Below, in pieces: positions 7,263-16,939 of a stretch of 64,000 nucleotides of DNA; position 1 is the first letter of the stretch; every line of letters begins with the position of its first letter. Source of the stretch: Rhodobacter aestuarii (GTDB taxonomy: Bacteria; Pseudomonadota; Alphaproteobacteria; Rhodobacterales; Rhodobacteraceae); the NCBI RefSeq assembly GCF_900156655.1, contig NZ_FTOG01000003.1:124001-188000 (forward strand), read 5' to 3'. The notes below the pieces were generated by a model, which saw only the letters and a program-made list of their open reading frames with translations, did not search any database and was not told the DNA's origin. The position numbers were made by a program, and so were the translations under genes.

Positions 7263-8921
7263 TCAGGTCCGGTCGCGCCAGCGGTTGACCATCGGATAGC
7301 GCCGATCAAGCCAGAAGGCGCGGGTCGTAAGCCGTGGCCCCGGCGCGGATTGGAAGCGCTTCCATTCGGAAATATAAAGCAGATGTTCGATCCGCTGCAC
7401 CGTCGCGCGGTCAAAGCCCGCGGCGGTGATTTCGTCGATTGATTGATCTTCTTCGACCAGCCGCTCCAAGATCGCGTCCAGCACCTCATAGGGCGGCAGG
7501 CTATCTTCATCTTTTTGGTTGTCGCGCAACTCGGCTGAGGGCGGCTTCTCGATGATCGACACCGGCACCGCAACGCCCGCGGGCCCCTTCATCCACGCCC
7601 GATGGTTTTCATTGCGCCAACGGCAGGTTTCAAAGACGCGGGTTTTATAGAGGTCTTTGAGCGGGTTATAACCGCCCGCCATATCGCCATAAATCGTGCA
7701 ATAGCCCACCGCGACCTCGGATTTATTGCCGGTGGTGAGCAGCATGCCGCCAAATTTGTTAGAGATCGCCATCAGCATCACGCCACGCAGGCGCGATTGG
7801 ATATTTTCTTCGGTCACATCCGGGTTTGTCTCCGCCAGAACATGGGCCAGCGCGCCCTCCACCGCATGGCGGCTCTCTTCAATGGAAACCGTATCAAGCT
7901 TGCAGCCAAGCCCCATCGCAGCCGCCGCCGCATCCTCAAGCGAGGCTTGCGAGGTGTAGCGCGAGGGCAGCATCACGCAATGCACATTTTCCGCGCCCAA
8001 AGCATCGGCAGCAATCGCCGCCACCAGCGCAGAATCCACCCCGCCTGAAAGGCCGAGCACCGCTTTTTTGAAGCCCGACTTGCCAAGGTAATCCGCCAAG
8101 CCCAGCACCATTGCGCGATAATCTTGTTCAATATCGCCGGGCTGCAGCGCCATTGGGCCGGGGCACGGGGCCCAACCCTGGGCGCCTTTTTCAAAATCCA
8201 GATGTTCAATGGCTTCTTCAAAGGCCGGAAGCTGCGCAACCACATCGCCTTTGGCATCCAGCACGAAGCTTGCCCCGTCAAAGAGCTGATCATCCTGCCC
8301 GCCGACCATATTGAGGTAGACAAGCGGCAGCCCCGTTTCAGCCACCCGCGCACGGGTCACATCCAGACGTAAGTCCAGCTTTTGGCGACGATAGGGCGAG
8401 CCGTTGGGCACAAAGAGCATCTCCGCCCCCGCGCCTGCCAATGCGGCCGCAACATCAGCGTGCCACGCATCTTCGCAAACCGGCAGGCCAAAACACAAAG
8501 GCCCCAGCGTCACCGGCGCGCCGATGGGCCCCGAATCGAACAGGCGCATTTCGTCAAAAACGTCGTCATGCGGCAGGTGATGTTTGAGCACCTGTGCCGC
8601 GACTTGGCCGTCTTTCAAAATCCAATAGGCGTTATAGCTGCCCGTTTCATCCCACCACGGGCCACCAATGCCCAGCGCGGGGCCATCTTCGATCCGTGCG
8701 GCAAGCGCCGTCATCGCCGCCATCGCATCGCGCACGAAGGCGGGTTTGAGCACCAAATCCTGCGTTTGATACCCCGTCAGGAACATTTCGGGCAGCATCA
8801 CAAGGTTTGCCCCCGCCGCGCGACCCGCCTCCCAAGCGGCAAAGGCCTTCTCGGCATTGGCATCAAGCGCGCCCACGGTGGCGTTGAGCTGGGCAAGGGT
8901 CAGGCGGAAGCGGTCGGTCAT
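7263..8921 (-). CDS. nadE: Glutamine-dependent NAD+ synthetase
   Basis: NadE makes NAD+ from nicotinic acid adenine dinucleotide, ATP and glutamine. The 552-residue protein has an N-terminal nitrilase-type glutaminase domain with the triad E45 (LPEMF), K113 (LKHHLPH) and C149 (PVCEDAW). The synthetase domain has the pyrophosphate loop SGGVDS at 292-297 and LTTGNKSE further on. The length is typical of the two-domain form. The start at 8921 is chosen because it gives the family N-terminus and has GGGATG just upstream; earlier in-frame ATGs at 8927 and 8948 are possible. Confidence 0.95.
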   Translation of the reverse strand: MTDRFRLTLAQLNATVGALDANAEKAFAAWEAGRAAGANLVMLPEMFLTGYQTQDLVLKPAFVRDAMAAMTALAARIEDGPALGIGGPWWDETGSYNAYWILKDGQVAAQVLKHHLPHDDVFDEMRLFDSGPIGAPVTLGPLCFGLPVCEDAWHADVAAALAGAGAEMLFVPNGSPYRRQKLDLRLDVTRARVAETGLPLVYLNMVGGQDDQLFDGASFVLDAKGDVVAQLPAFEEAIEHLDFEKGAQGWAPCPGPMALQPGDIEQDYRAMVLGLADYLGKSGFKKAVLGLSGGVDSALVAAIAADALGAENVHCVMLPSRYTSQASLEDAAAAAMGLGCKLDTVSIEESRHAVEGALAHVLAETNPDVTEENIQSRLRGVMLMAISNKFGGMLLTTGNKSEVAVGYCTIYGDMAGGYNPLKDLYKTRVFETCRWRNENHRAWMKGPAGVAVPVSIIEKPPSAELRDNQKDEDSLPPYEVLDAILERLVEEDQSIDEITAAGFDRATVQRIEHLLYISEWKRFQSAPGPRLTTRAFWLDRRYPMVNRWRDRT

Positions 8922-9067
8922 GGGCATCCCGGAATGGTTTTTCTTCATGTAGCCGCCCCAAGCGGCAGAGAAAAGCCTTGGCCGCCCATTCCCACCCTTT
9001 GGGTGCGCTTGTTTCTGCCGCGCCTGCACACTAGGCTAAGTGCATGGGATCTGATCAGGGAACCACC

Positions 9068-10504
9068 ATGAAGCAGGCACGTCGTTTCGGACTGGCACTG
9101 GCGGTGGCGCTTGTCGCAACCTCTGCGGGGGCACAAGACGTCATCACCAAGCAATACGAGGATGGCGGCATCTATGAAGGCACGTTCCGCGATGGAAAGC
9201 AGGACGGCTTTGGCAAGTATAGGCTCCCCTCGGGCTATGAATACGAGGGCGAGTGGCGCATGGGCGAGATTGTCGGCCATGGGCAGGCCCGCTTTCCTGA
9301 CGGATCGGTCTATGTCGGCGCTTTCGCCCGCGGCAAACCCGATGGCAAAGGCAAGATCACTTTCGCCGATGGCAGCACCTATGAAGGCGATTGGGTCGCG
9401 GGCGCGATCACCGGGCAAGGTGTGGCGCATTATGCCAATGGCACGACCTATGAAGGCCAATTCATCAATGCGTTGCATCACGGCAAAGGCGTTCTGACCG
9501 GCCCTGATGGCTACCGCTATGAGGGCACATGGGACCAAGGCGTCAAGGCCGGGCGCGGTAAGATCACCTACCCCGATGGCGCAAGCTATGAGGGGGACAT
9601 GGCCGCGGGCCAACGCCATGGCAAGGGCAAGCTGACGCTGGCCACGGGCGTTGTTTATGAAGGCGATTGGGTCAATGGCCAAATGCAGGGCGAAGGTGTC
9701 CTAACCCAACCCAATGGCGACCGATATGAAGGCGGCATGCGCGCTGGCAAACGCTCGGGCGAGGGCAAAGTGCTTTACGCCAATGGCGATGTCTATGAAG
9801 GCCAGTTCCTGCTGGATAAACCGAATGGTATCGGCACCTTCCGTGGCACGGATGGCTATGTCTACACTGGCGACTGGGTCGAGGGCCGGATCGAAGGCAA
9901 AGGCCGCGCCGAATTCCCCGATGGCTCGGTCTACGAGGGTGAATTCAAATATGACATGCCCGAGGGCACGGGCCGCATCACCTACCCCGATGGCGCCACC
10001 TATGAGGGGGACTGGACCGCGGGCGTGATCGAAGGGCATGGCGTGGCGCGCTACGCCAACGGGCTTGTTTATGAAGGCGATTTCTTGGCCGCACGCCAGC
10101 ACGGGAAGGGCAAAATGACCTATCCCGATGGCTACACCTACGAAGGCGATTGGGCCGATGGCCAGCGGCAAGGCGAAGGCACCGCCATTCATCCCGATGG
10201 CACAATTTATACCGGCGGCTTTGTCGCTGGGCAGCGCGAGGGCTTTGGCACGCTGCAAATGCCCGACGGCTTCACCTATGCGGGCGCTTGGGTCGATGGC
10301 GAAATCGACGGGCCGGGCAAAGCCACCTATGCCAATGGCGATGTCTATGAGGGCATGTTCGTCCGCGGACGCCGCCAAGGCAAAGGCGTGATGCGCTACG
10401 CCTCGGGCGAGGTCGAAGGCGGCGTTTGGGAAGAAGATCGGCTGGCAAAACCCGCCGAATTACTGCCTCCGGCCCCGGTCGACACACAGGCGCCCAAAAA
10501 CTAG
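9068..10504 (+). CDS. Exported MORN-repeat protein, 18 tandem repeats
   Basis: This 478-residue protein has a signal peptide (residues 1-22, basic start, hydrophobic core, SAGAQ cleavage-like end) and then an almost uninterrupted array of 23-residue MORN repeats of the form YEGxFxxGxxxGxGxxxxxDG. I count 18 full repeats from residue 36 to 449, plus a degenerate nineteenth. MORN arrays form elongated beta sheets and often bind membranes or proteins; a periplasmic or surface scaffold is likely but the role is unknown. The ATG at 9068 is preferred over 9044 because it gives a clean signal peptide. A terminator follows directly. Confidence 0.9.
   Translation: MKQARRFGLALAVALVATSAGAQDVITKQYEDGGIYEGTFRDGKQDGFGKYRLPSGYEYEGEWRMGEIVGHGQARFPDGSVYVGAFARGKPDGKGKITFADGSTYEGDWVAGAITGQGVAHYANGTTYEGQFINALHHGKGVLTGPDGYRYEGTWDQGVKAGRGKITYPDGASYEGDMAAGQRHGKGKLTLATGVVYEGDWVNGQMQGEGVLTQPNGDRYEGGMRAGKRSGEGKVLYANGDVYEGQFLLDKPNGIGTFRGTDGYVYTGDWVEGRIEGKGRAEFPDGSVYEGEFKYDMPEGTGRITYPDGATYEGDWTAGVIEGHGVARYANGLVYEGDFLAARQHGKGKMTYPDGYTYEGDWADGQRQGEGTAIHPDGTIYTGGFVAGQREGFGTLQMPDGFTYAGAWVDGEIDGPGKATYANGDVYEGMFVRGRRQGKGVMRYASGEVEGGVWEEDRLAKPAELLPPAPVDTQAPKN
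9173..10414 (+). repeat. Nine-MORN block duplicated in tandem
   Basis: The 18 repeats fall into two blocks of nine (207 residues each): 9173-9793 and 9794-10414. Repeat n resembles repeat n+9 best by eye: repeats 4/13 share HYANG or RYANG after GVA, 5/14 share HHGKG or QHGKG, and 7/16 share AGQR. An alternating F/W position also breaks phase exactly at the 9/10 boundary, as expected from duplication of an odd number of repeats. Confidence 0.75.
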
Positions 10505-10510
10505 GCAGAT

Positions 10511-10539
10511 GCGGCGATTTGCTCCATCGCCGCCTTTTT
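10511..10539 (+). terminator. Rho-independent terminator after the MORN gene
   Basis: GCGGCGAT and ATCGCCGC form a perfect 8-base-pair stem with a seven-base loop, followed by CTTTTT. It begins seven bases after the MORN gene stop. The rest of the gap to 10809 (about 270 bases) shows no gene or clear motif and presumably holds the promoter of the next gene. Confidence 0.9.
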
Positions 10540-10809
10540 CAACATGCCATGCCTCGGCAAGCCTGAATCCTGACACCACTTGTTTGGCGCGCCCTTTTAA
10601 AAAAGGCAGATCGCCGTTGTTTTGACGCAGTTTTGCCCTAATTTCCTATCGGAAAAGCCAACTCCCGGTTGTGGGTGACCAAGTGTTAAGGAACTAGTAG
10701 TAGAGTGTTGGGTGCGGTAGGAAACAAGTGACGTCCGGGAATCGGTTAACAGAATCGGTGATCGGAATTTGTTTGCTCTTGCGCCTATTGGAACAGGTTC
10801 GGTGGTAAG

Positions 10810-12309
10810 GTGAGCAAGCACTACGACGAAGATCTGACGATGGATCCCCGTGCGGAAATCGATCGTCTGTTCGACCTCGAATATGGGCGTAGGGTCGACC
10901 TCGCCTTCCGGTTCGGGTTGATCATTCTTGGTGGCGTCACGCTGAACTTATACACCGGCTTACCGATGTCACTCTACTGGATGGCAGGGCTTATCGTTCT
11001 GCATCTGATCCATTTTCTCTACATGCGCACGCGCGGCGAAACCTGTTCGCGCCGCGAGCTGCTGATTAGCGGCGCGACCTATTGGGCGGTCGTCGCGGCC
11101 TTCATCTGGTTGCCCGCTTGGATGATCGTGCAAGAAGACCCTGCGCTCCGCATTGGCGGCGCGGCAGGCATTGGGGCGCTCCTTGTCTTTTTGATCCACC
11201 GCGCCGACCGCGTGCTGACGGTCATGTTGGGTGAGATCGCGGTGATCGGCGCGGCGATTGTCTGGATTCTTTACGAAACGCTGCTGAAGATCGACTCGCT
11301 GAGCGCGCAGATCGGCGTGGCGGTGACCGGCGGCGGGCTTTGGATCTATTTCTCGGTGACCATGTTCACCAACCGTCGTATCCGGATCGAGGCTGAACGC
11401 GCGGCGCAACGCTCGGTTCAGGCGCAAAAGATGGAAGCGATCGGCCAGCTTGCGGGCGGTGTGGCGCATGATTTCAACAACATCCTGACGGCGGTGATCG
11501 GCAATCTGGACCTTTATGAGGGGCTCGAAACCGATGCAGATCGTCAGGCGGCCGTGAACGAAGCGCGCATGGCGGCCTCTCGCGCCTCTGACCTTGTGCA
11601 ACAGCTTCTGGCCTATGCACGGCGTTCGCCGATGCAGGTGGCCCGCCGCGATGTGGGCGCGCTTTTGGAGCAGCTTGAACTGCTCACGCGGCGGCTTTTG
11701 CCCGCGCGCATCACGCAAACCTTTGAAGCGCCGCGCGACCCGCTTTGGGTGGCGCTTGATGAAAGCCAGTTTATCACTGCGTTGGTGAACCTTGTGGTGA
11801 ACGCGCGTGATGCCATGCCCGATGGGGGGACGCTCACCGTCACAGCCCGCCCGGTGCATTTGTTCACGGAAGACCAACTGGCCGATGGCACGGTTTTGGC
11901 GGCAGGCGAATACGCTGAGGTCACCGTGGCAGACACCGGCACCGGGATCCCGGACGAGATTTTGCGCCGCGTGACCGAACCCTTCTTCACCACAAAAGAG
12001 GTGGGTCAAGGCTCTGGCCTCGGGCTCAGCATGGTCGAAGGCTTCGTGCGCCAATCTGGCGGCAGCCTCTCGATCAATTCCTCGGATGAGGGCACGGCAA
12101 TGCATCTGTTGCTGCCAATTGCCGCTTCCGATGGCGCGCTGGATGACACGGCTGCGGCGATGAATGCCAATGTGCCGCCTTCCGCTTCTGTCCCCTCAAT
12201 CTCGTTTCATGATGCTCATTCGGCGGCCAAAGCCGAAGGCGAGCCTGCGCCAGAGCCGAACGGGCGCCGCCCGCAAAGCCTGTTTCCGGGCCTGCGCTAT
12301 TCTGCCTGA
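10810..12309 (+). CDS. Six-helix membrane sensor histidine kinase
   Basis: This 499-residue protein has about six membrane helices (residues about 32-48, 53-71, 86-107, 113-129, 133-153 and 165-184), then a HisKA domain with phospho-acceptor H220 in GGVAHDFNNIL. The HATPase domain has an N-box (NLVVNARDAM), G1 (DTGTGIP) and G2 (GQGSGLGLS). The HDFNN type of H-box is common in hybrid kinases, but there is no receiver domain at the C-terminus, which instead has a proline-rich tail. There is no response regulator next to it, so the partner is unknown. Start is GTG 10810 or ATG 10840; neither has a strong ribosome-binding site. Confidence 0.88.
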   Translation: MSKHYDEDLTMDPRAEIDRLFDLEYGRRVDLAFRFGLIILGGVTLNLYTGLPMSLYWMAGLIVLHLIHFLYMRTRGETCSRRELLISGATYWAVVAAFIWLPAWMIVQEDPALRIGGAAGIGALLVFLIHRADRVLTVMLGEIAVIGAAIVWILYETLLKIDSLSAQIGVAVTGGGLWIYFSVTMFTNRRIRIEAERAAQRSVQAQKMEAIGQLAGGVAHDFNNILTAVIGNLDLYEGLETDADRQAAVNEARMAASRASDLVQQLLAYARRSPMQVARRDVGALLEQLELLTRRLLPARITQTFEAPRDPLWVALDESQFITALVNLVVNARDAMPDGGTLTVTARPVHLFTEDQLADGTVLAAGEYAEVTVADTGTGIPDEILRRVTEPFFTTKEVGQGSGLGLSMVEGFVRQSGGSLSINSSDEGTAMHLLLPIAASDGALDDTAAAMNANVPPSASVPSISFHDAHSAAKAEGEPAPEPNGRRPQSLFPGLRYSA

Positions 12310-12446
12310 GGCGGCTTTTGGGGGTTTTCATTTCCCCCGCGCCTCGGCATAGTCGCCCCATGACACGGATGCCGATCAGTTTGGCTTGCACGACCGGGGC
12401 GTTTGCGCCCTGTCTTCCCGTGTCCGGTCTCCTTCTTCTGAGCCTG

Positions 12447-12531
12447 CTCTGAGCGTGCCCTTGGGCGCGACCGCTCAGAGATGGACAGCGCCCAACATCC
12501 CAAACCACAAGCGAGATGCTGGCATTTGGGA
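12447..12531 (+). other. Two inverted repeats in the leuA leader
   Basis: CTCTGAGCG (12447-12455) pairs with CGCTCAGAG (12472-12480), and TCCCAAA (12498-12504) pairs with TTTGGGA (12525-12531). They lie 50-130 bases before leuA. No run of leucine codons in a short reading frame was noticed, so classic attenuation is not shown. The remainder of 12310-12580 shows nothing else. Confidence 0.35.
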
Positions 12532-12580
12532 CCGAGCAAGGCTAAGACACTGAAAAATCCGACTGACCGAGACCCAGACC

Positions 12581-14140
12581 ATGACCGATAAATCCCGCGT
12601 TCTGATTTTCGACACCACTTTGCGCGACGGCGAACAATCGCCCGGCGCCACCATGACCCATGAAGAGAAGCTCGAAATTGCGATGCTGCTCGACGAGATG
12701 GGCGTGGATATCATCGAGGCCGGTTTCCCGATCGCCTCGGAAGGCGATTTCGAGGCGGTCTCCGCCATCGCCAAAGCCTCCAAAAACTCGGTGATCGCCG
12801 GGCTGTCGCGCGCCAATTACAAAGATATTGACCGCTGTTGGGAGGCGGTGAAACACGCGGCCCGCCCGCGCATTCACACCTTCATCGGCACCTCGCCGCT
12901 GCATCGGGGCATTACCAACCTCGATCAAGAAGAGATGCTGACCCGCATCCAAGATACTGTCGCCCATGCGCGCAACCTGTGCGACAACGTGCAATGGTCG
13001 GCGATGGACGCGATCCGCACCGAGCGCGATTACCTGTGCCGCGTTGTAGAATGCGCGATCAAGGCGGGCGCCACCACGATCAACATCCCCGACACTGTGG
13101 GATACACCCTGCCCTCAGAAAGCGCCGAAATCATCGCCATGCTGATGGAAAAGGTGCCCGGCGCGGATGAGATCATTTTCGCCACCCATTGCCACAATGA
13201 CCTTGGCATGGCGACCGCGAACGCCTTGGCCGCTGTTTCGGCAGGGGCGCGCCAAATCGAATGCACGATCAACGGCTTGGGTGAACGTGCGGGCAACACC
13301 GCGCTCGAAGAGGTCGTGATGGCGCTCAAGGTCCGTAAGGATCTGATGCCCTATCAAACCGGCATCGACACCACCAAGATCATGCATCTGTCGCGCCGCG
13401 TGGCGCAGGTGTCCGGCTTCCCGGTGCAGTTCAACAAAGCCATCGTCGGGAAGAACGCGTTCTTGCATGAAAGCGGCATCCACCAAGATGGCGTTTTGAA
13501 AAACGTCGAAACCTTCGAGATCATGAAACCCGCCGATATTGGGATCACTGAAACCAATATCGCGATGGGCAAGCACTCTGGGCGCGCCGCGCTGCGCTCC
13601 AAGTTGAATGATCTCGGCTTTGAACTGGCCGATAACCAGCTCAATGATGTCTTCGTGCGGTTCAAGGCCCTCGCCGACCGGAAGAAAGAGATCTATGACG
13701 ACGACCTGATCGCGCTGATGACCGACAGCGCCGCCAACACCGACAGCGACTATCTGCAGGTGCAATGGCTCCGCGTGACCTGCGGCTCGGATGGCCAAGA
13801 GGCGGAACTGCAATTGCTGGTCAACGGGGTGGAAAAATCCGCTCGCGTGCCGGGCGATGGGCCGGTGGATGCCTGCTTCAAAGCGGTGAAGGCGATCTAC
13901 CCGACCGATGCGCATCTGAAGCTTTATCAGGTTCATGCCGTGACCGAAGGGACCGATGCGCAAGCCACGGTTTCGGTGCGGCTTGAAGAGGCCGGTCGCA
14001 TCGTCACCGGATCGGCAGCGGATACCGATACGATCTTGGCCTCGGTCAAAGCTTATGTCGGTGCGCTGAACCGCCTGCGGGTGCGCAGCCAGAAAACCGC
14101 GCCCGATGCAGATGTAAAATCGGTCAGCTACAAGCTCTGA
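12581..14140 (+). CDS. leuA: 2-isopropylmalate synthase
   Basis: LeuA condenses acetyl-CoA with 2-oxoisovalerate, the first committed step of leucine synthesis. The 519-residue protein begins with the DTTLRDGEQSPG motif (residues 11-22) that holds metal-binding D11, and the metal histidines are H203 and H205 in ATHCHNDLG. The C-terminal third is the LeuA allosteric dimer domain that binds leucine, so feedback inhibition is expected. Length fits the bacterial long form. It stands alone with a strong terminator behind it; leuBCD are not in this window. Confidence 0.96.
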   Translation: MTDKSRVLIFDTTLRDGEQSPGATMTHEEKLEIAMLLDEMGVDIIEAGFPIASEGDFEAVSAIAKASKNSVIAGLSRANYKDIDRCWEAVKHAARPRIHTFIGTSPLHRGITNLDQEEMLTRIQDTVAHARNLCDNVQWSAMDAIRTERDYLCRVVECAIKAGATTINIPDTVGYTLPSESAEIIAMLMEKVPGADEIIFATHCHNDLGMATANALAAVSAGARQIECTINGLGERAGNTALEEVVMALKVRKDLMPYQTGIDTTKIMHLSRRVAQVSGFPVQFNKAIVGKNAFLHESGIHQDGVLKNVETFEIMKPADIGITETNIAMGKHSGRAALRSKLNDLGFELADNQLNDVFVRFKALADRKKEIYDDDLIALMTDSAANTDSDYLQVQWLRVTCGSDGQEAELQLLVNGVEKSARVPGDGPVDACFKAVKAIYPTDAHLKLYQVHAVTEGTDAQATVSVRLEEAGRIVTGSAADTDTILASVKAYVGALNRLRVRSQKTAPDADVKSVSYKL

Positions 14141-14158
14141 TCGCAGATCCAAATCCCG

Positions 14159-14186
14159 AAGGCGCCCTAATGGGGCGCCTTTTTTC
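14159..14186 (+). terminator. Rho-independent terminator of leuA
   Basis: AAGGCGCCC and GGGCGCCTT pair perfectly over nine bases with a five-base loop and are followed by a run of T. It starts 19 bases after the leuA stop. The gap from here to 14424 should hold the mreB promoter; an AT-rich CAATATAAAT lies near 14270, but no confident -35/-10 pair was assigned. Confidence 0.93.
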
Positions 14187-14289
14187 TGCGCTCACCGCAA
14201 AAAGCGCACGAATTCGTGAGAAGTTGCAAAAGTGACTCTTTGGGCGACTTATCGAGATTTCTACCTCAATATAAATCGAGAAAAGGTAA

Positions 14290-15459
<1,170 letters not shown>

Positions 15460-15500
15460 CGCCCCAAGCGCCAAGTGCCGAGCCGTGAGCGGAGGGTTTC

Positions 15501-16397
15501 GTGGCGAAAGACCGTGATGAAGATTACGCCGGACCGCTGCGCCGCATTCTGATTGCGGTGCTTGCGCTTTTGCTGGCAATCACCTTCTTGGCGTGGCGCA
15601 TTGATAGCGTGCGCGTGGAAAGGCTGCGCGCGGGCTTCATTGACCGTTTTGTGCCGACGTTTGACTGGGCAATGGTCCCTGTGACCAAAGCGCTTGGCAT
15701 GGTTGAGGGCTTCCAAAGCTACGTTCGAATTTACGAGCAAAACCAAGAACTGCGCCGCGAATTGCAGCAGATGAAGGCTTGGAAAGAGGCGGCGGTACAG
15801 CTTGAGCAGCAAAACGCCAAGCTGCTGTCGCAAAACCAAGTGCGTCTTGACCCGAAACTGACCTCGGTCTCAGGCGTGGTGCTGGCCGATAGCGGCTCGC
15901 CCTTCCGGCAATCGGTGCTTTTGAACGTGGGCGCGCGCGATGGCGTTGTGGATGGTTGGGCCACGATGGACGGGCTTGGCCTTGTGGGGCGCATTTCGGG
16001 TGTAGGCAAATCCACCAGCCGCGTGGTGCTTTTGACAGATACCGCCTCGCGCGTGCCAGTCACAATCCAACCCTCGGGCCAGCGCGCGATGCTGACGGGC
16101 GACAATTCGATGTTGCCGCCGCTCGATTTCTTGGAAAATCCCGATCTTGTGCGCCCCGGTGACCGGGTGGTGAGTTCAGGAGACGGTGGCGTCTTCCCGG
16201 CGGGGCTTTTGGTTGGCCAAGTCGTGCAAGGCCAAGACCGCCGCTTGCGGGTATTGCTGGCCGCAGATTACGAACGGCTCGATTTCTTGCGCGTGCTCCG
16301 CTCGCATCCGGTGGAGCCGATCACCGAAATTGGCCCGCTGGTCGCCCCCTCAGAAGCGCCGCTGCCCACCGATGCAACGGAGGATACGGATGGTTGA
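15501..16397 (+). CDS. mreC: Rod shape-determining protein MreC
   Basis: MreC is a bitopic inner-membrane protein that links MreB to the periplasmic elongation machinery and activates PBP2. The 298-residue protein has one membrane helix (residues 15-33), a periplasmic coiled coil (about 72-112, rich in Q, E and L) and a beta-rich C-terminal MreC domain with conserved VVSSGDGGVFPAGL. The start is GTG 15501 with GCGGAGGG upstream. Its end overlaps mreD by eight bases. Confidence 0.94.
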   Translation: MAKDRDEDYAGPLRRILIAVLALLLAITFLAWRIDSVRVERLRAGFIDRFVPTFDWAMVPVTKALGMVEGFQSYVRIYEQNQELRRELQQMKAWKEAAVQLEQQNAKLLSQNQVRLDPKLTSVSGVVLADSGSPFRQSVLLNVGARDGVVDGWATMDGLGLVGRISGVGKSTSRVVLLTDTASRVPVTIQPSGQRAMLTGDNSMLPPLDFLENPDLVRPGDRVVSSGDGGVFPAGLLVGQVVQGQDRRLRVLLAADYERLDFLRVLRSHPVEPITEIGPLVAPSEAPLPTDATEDTDG

Positions 16398-16929
16398 TCC
16401 GATCACCTCCCGGCGCGTCATGCATATGGGGCTTTACCTCGCTATCGTGCTGCTGCTGCTCTTTTTGCGGCTTTTGCCGACCAATCCGGTGTCAACAGGC
16501 ATTCCGGGACCGGATCTGACACTCGCGCTCACCATCGCTTGGGTGATGCGCCGCCCCGATTATGTGCCTGCCTTGCTGATTGTGGCGGTCTTTTTGCTGG
16601 AAGATCTGATGCTTTGGCGCCCGATTGGCCTTTGGACGCTGATCGTGCTCTTTGGCACCGAATTTCTGCGCGCCCGAGAAGAGGGCTCCCGCGACCTGCC
16701 CTTTGCGCTGGAAATGGCATTGGTGGGCGGTGTGATGGTGGCGATGCAGGTGCTCGACCGCTTCATTTTGGGGCTTTTGATGGTCGATCAACCGCCACTG
16801 GGGCGCGAGCTTTTGCGCATGCTGATGACGCTGATCGCCTATCCCTTCGTCGTGGCCTTCTCGGCATTGGCCTTTGGCCTGCGCCGTCCCGCCACCGGCG
16901 AGGTGGATGATTTCGGCCGACCGATCTGA
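16390..16929 (+). CDS. mreD: Rod shape-determining protein MreD
   Basis: MreD is a polytopic inner-membrane partner of MreC and the RodA-PBP2 complex. The 179-residue protein is strongly hydrophobic, with about five or six membrane helices starting near residue 13. The start is placed at ATG 16390, eight bases inside the end of mreC, giving the family-like MVDPITSRR N-terminus. Assignment rests on hydrophobic profile, size and position between mreC and mrdA, because MreD sequences are poorly conserved. Confidence 0.9.
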   Translation: MVDPITSRRVMHMGLYLAIVLLLLFLRLLPTNPVSTGIPGPDLTLALTIAWVMRRPDYVPALLIVAVFLLEDLMLWRPIGLWTLIVLFGTEFLRAREEGSRDLPFALEMALVGGVMVAMQVLDRFILGLLMVDQPPLGRELLRMLMTLIAYPFVVAFSALAFGLRRPATGEVDDFGRPI

Positions 16930-16939
16930 GGGGGGTAGC

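Noticed and set aside
12310-12580. Leucine attenuator upstream of leuA
   Set aside because: Two hairpins exist but no short frame rich in leucine codons and no terminator with a T-run precede leuA.
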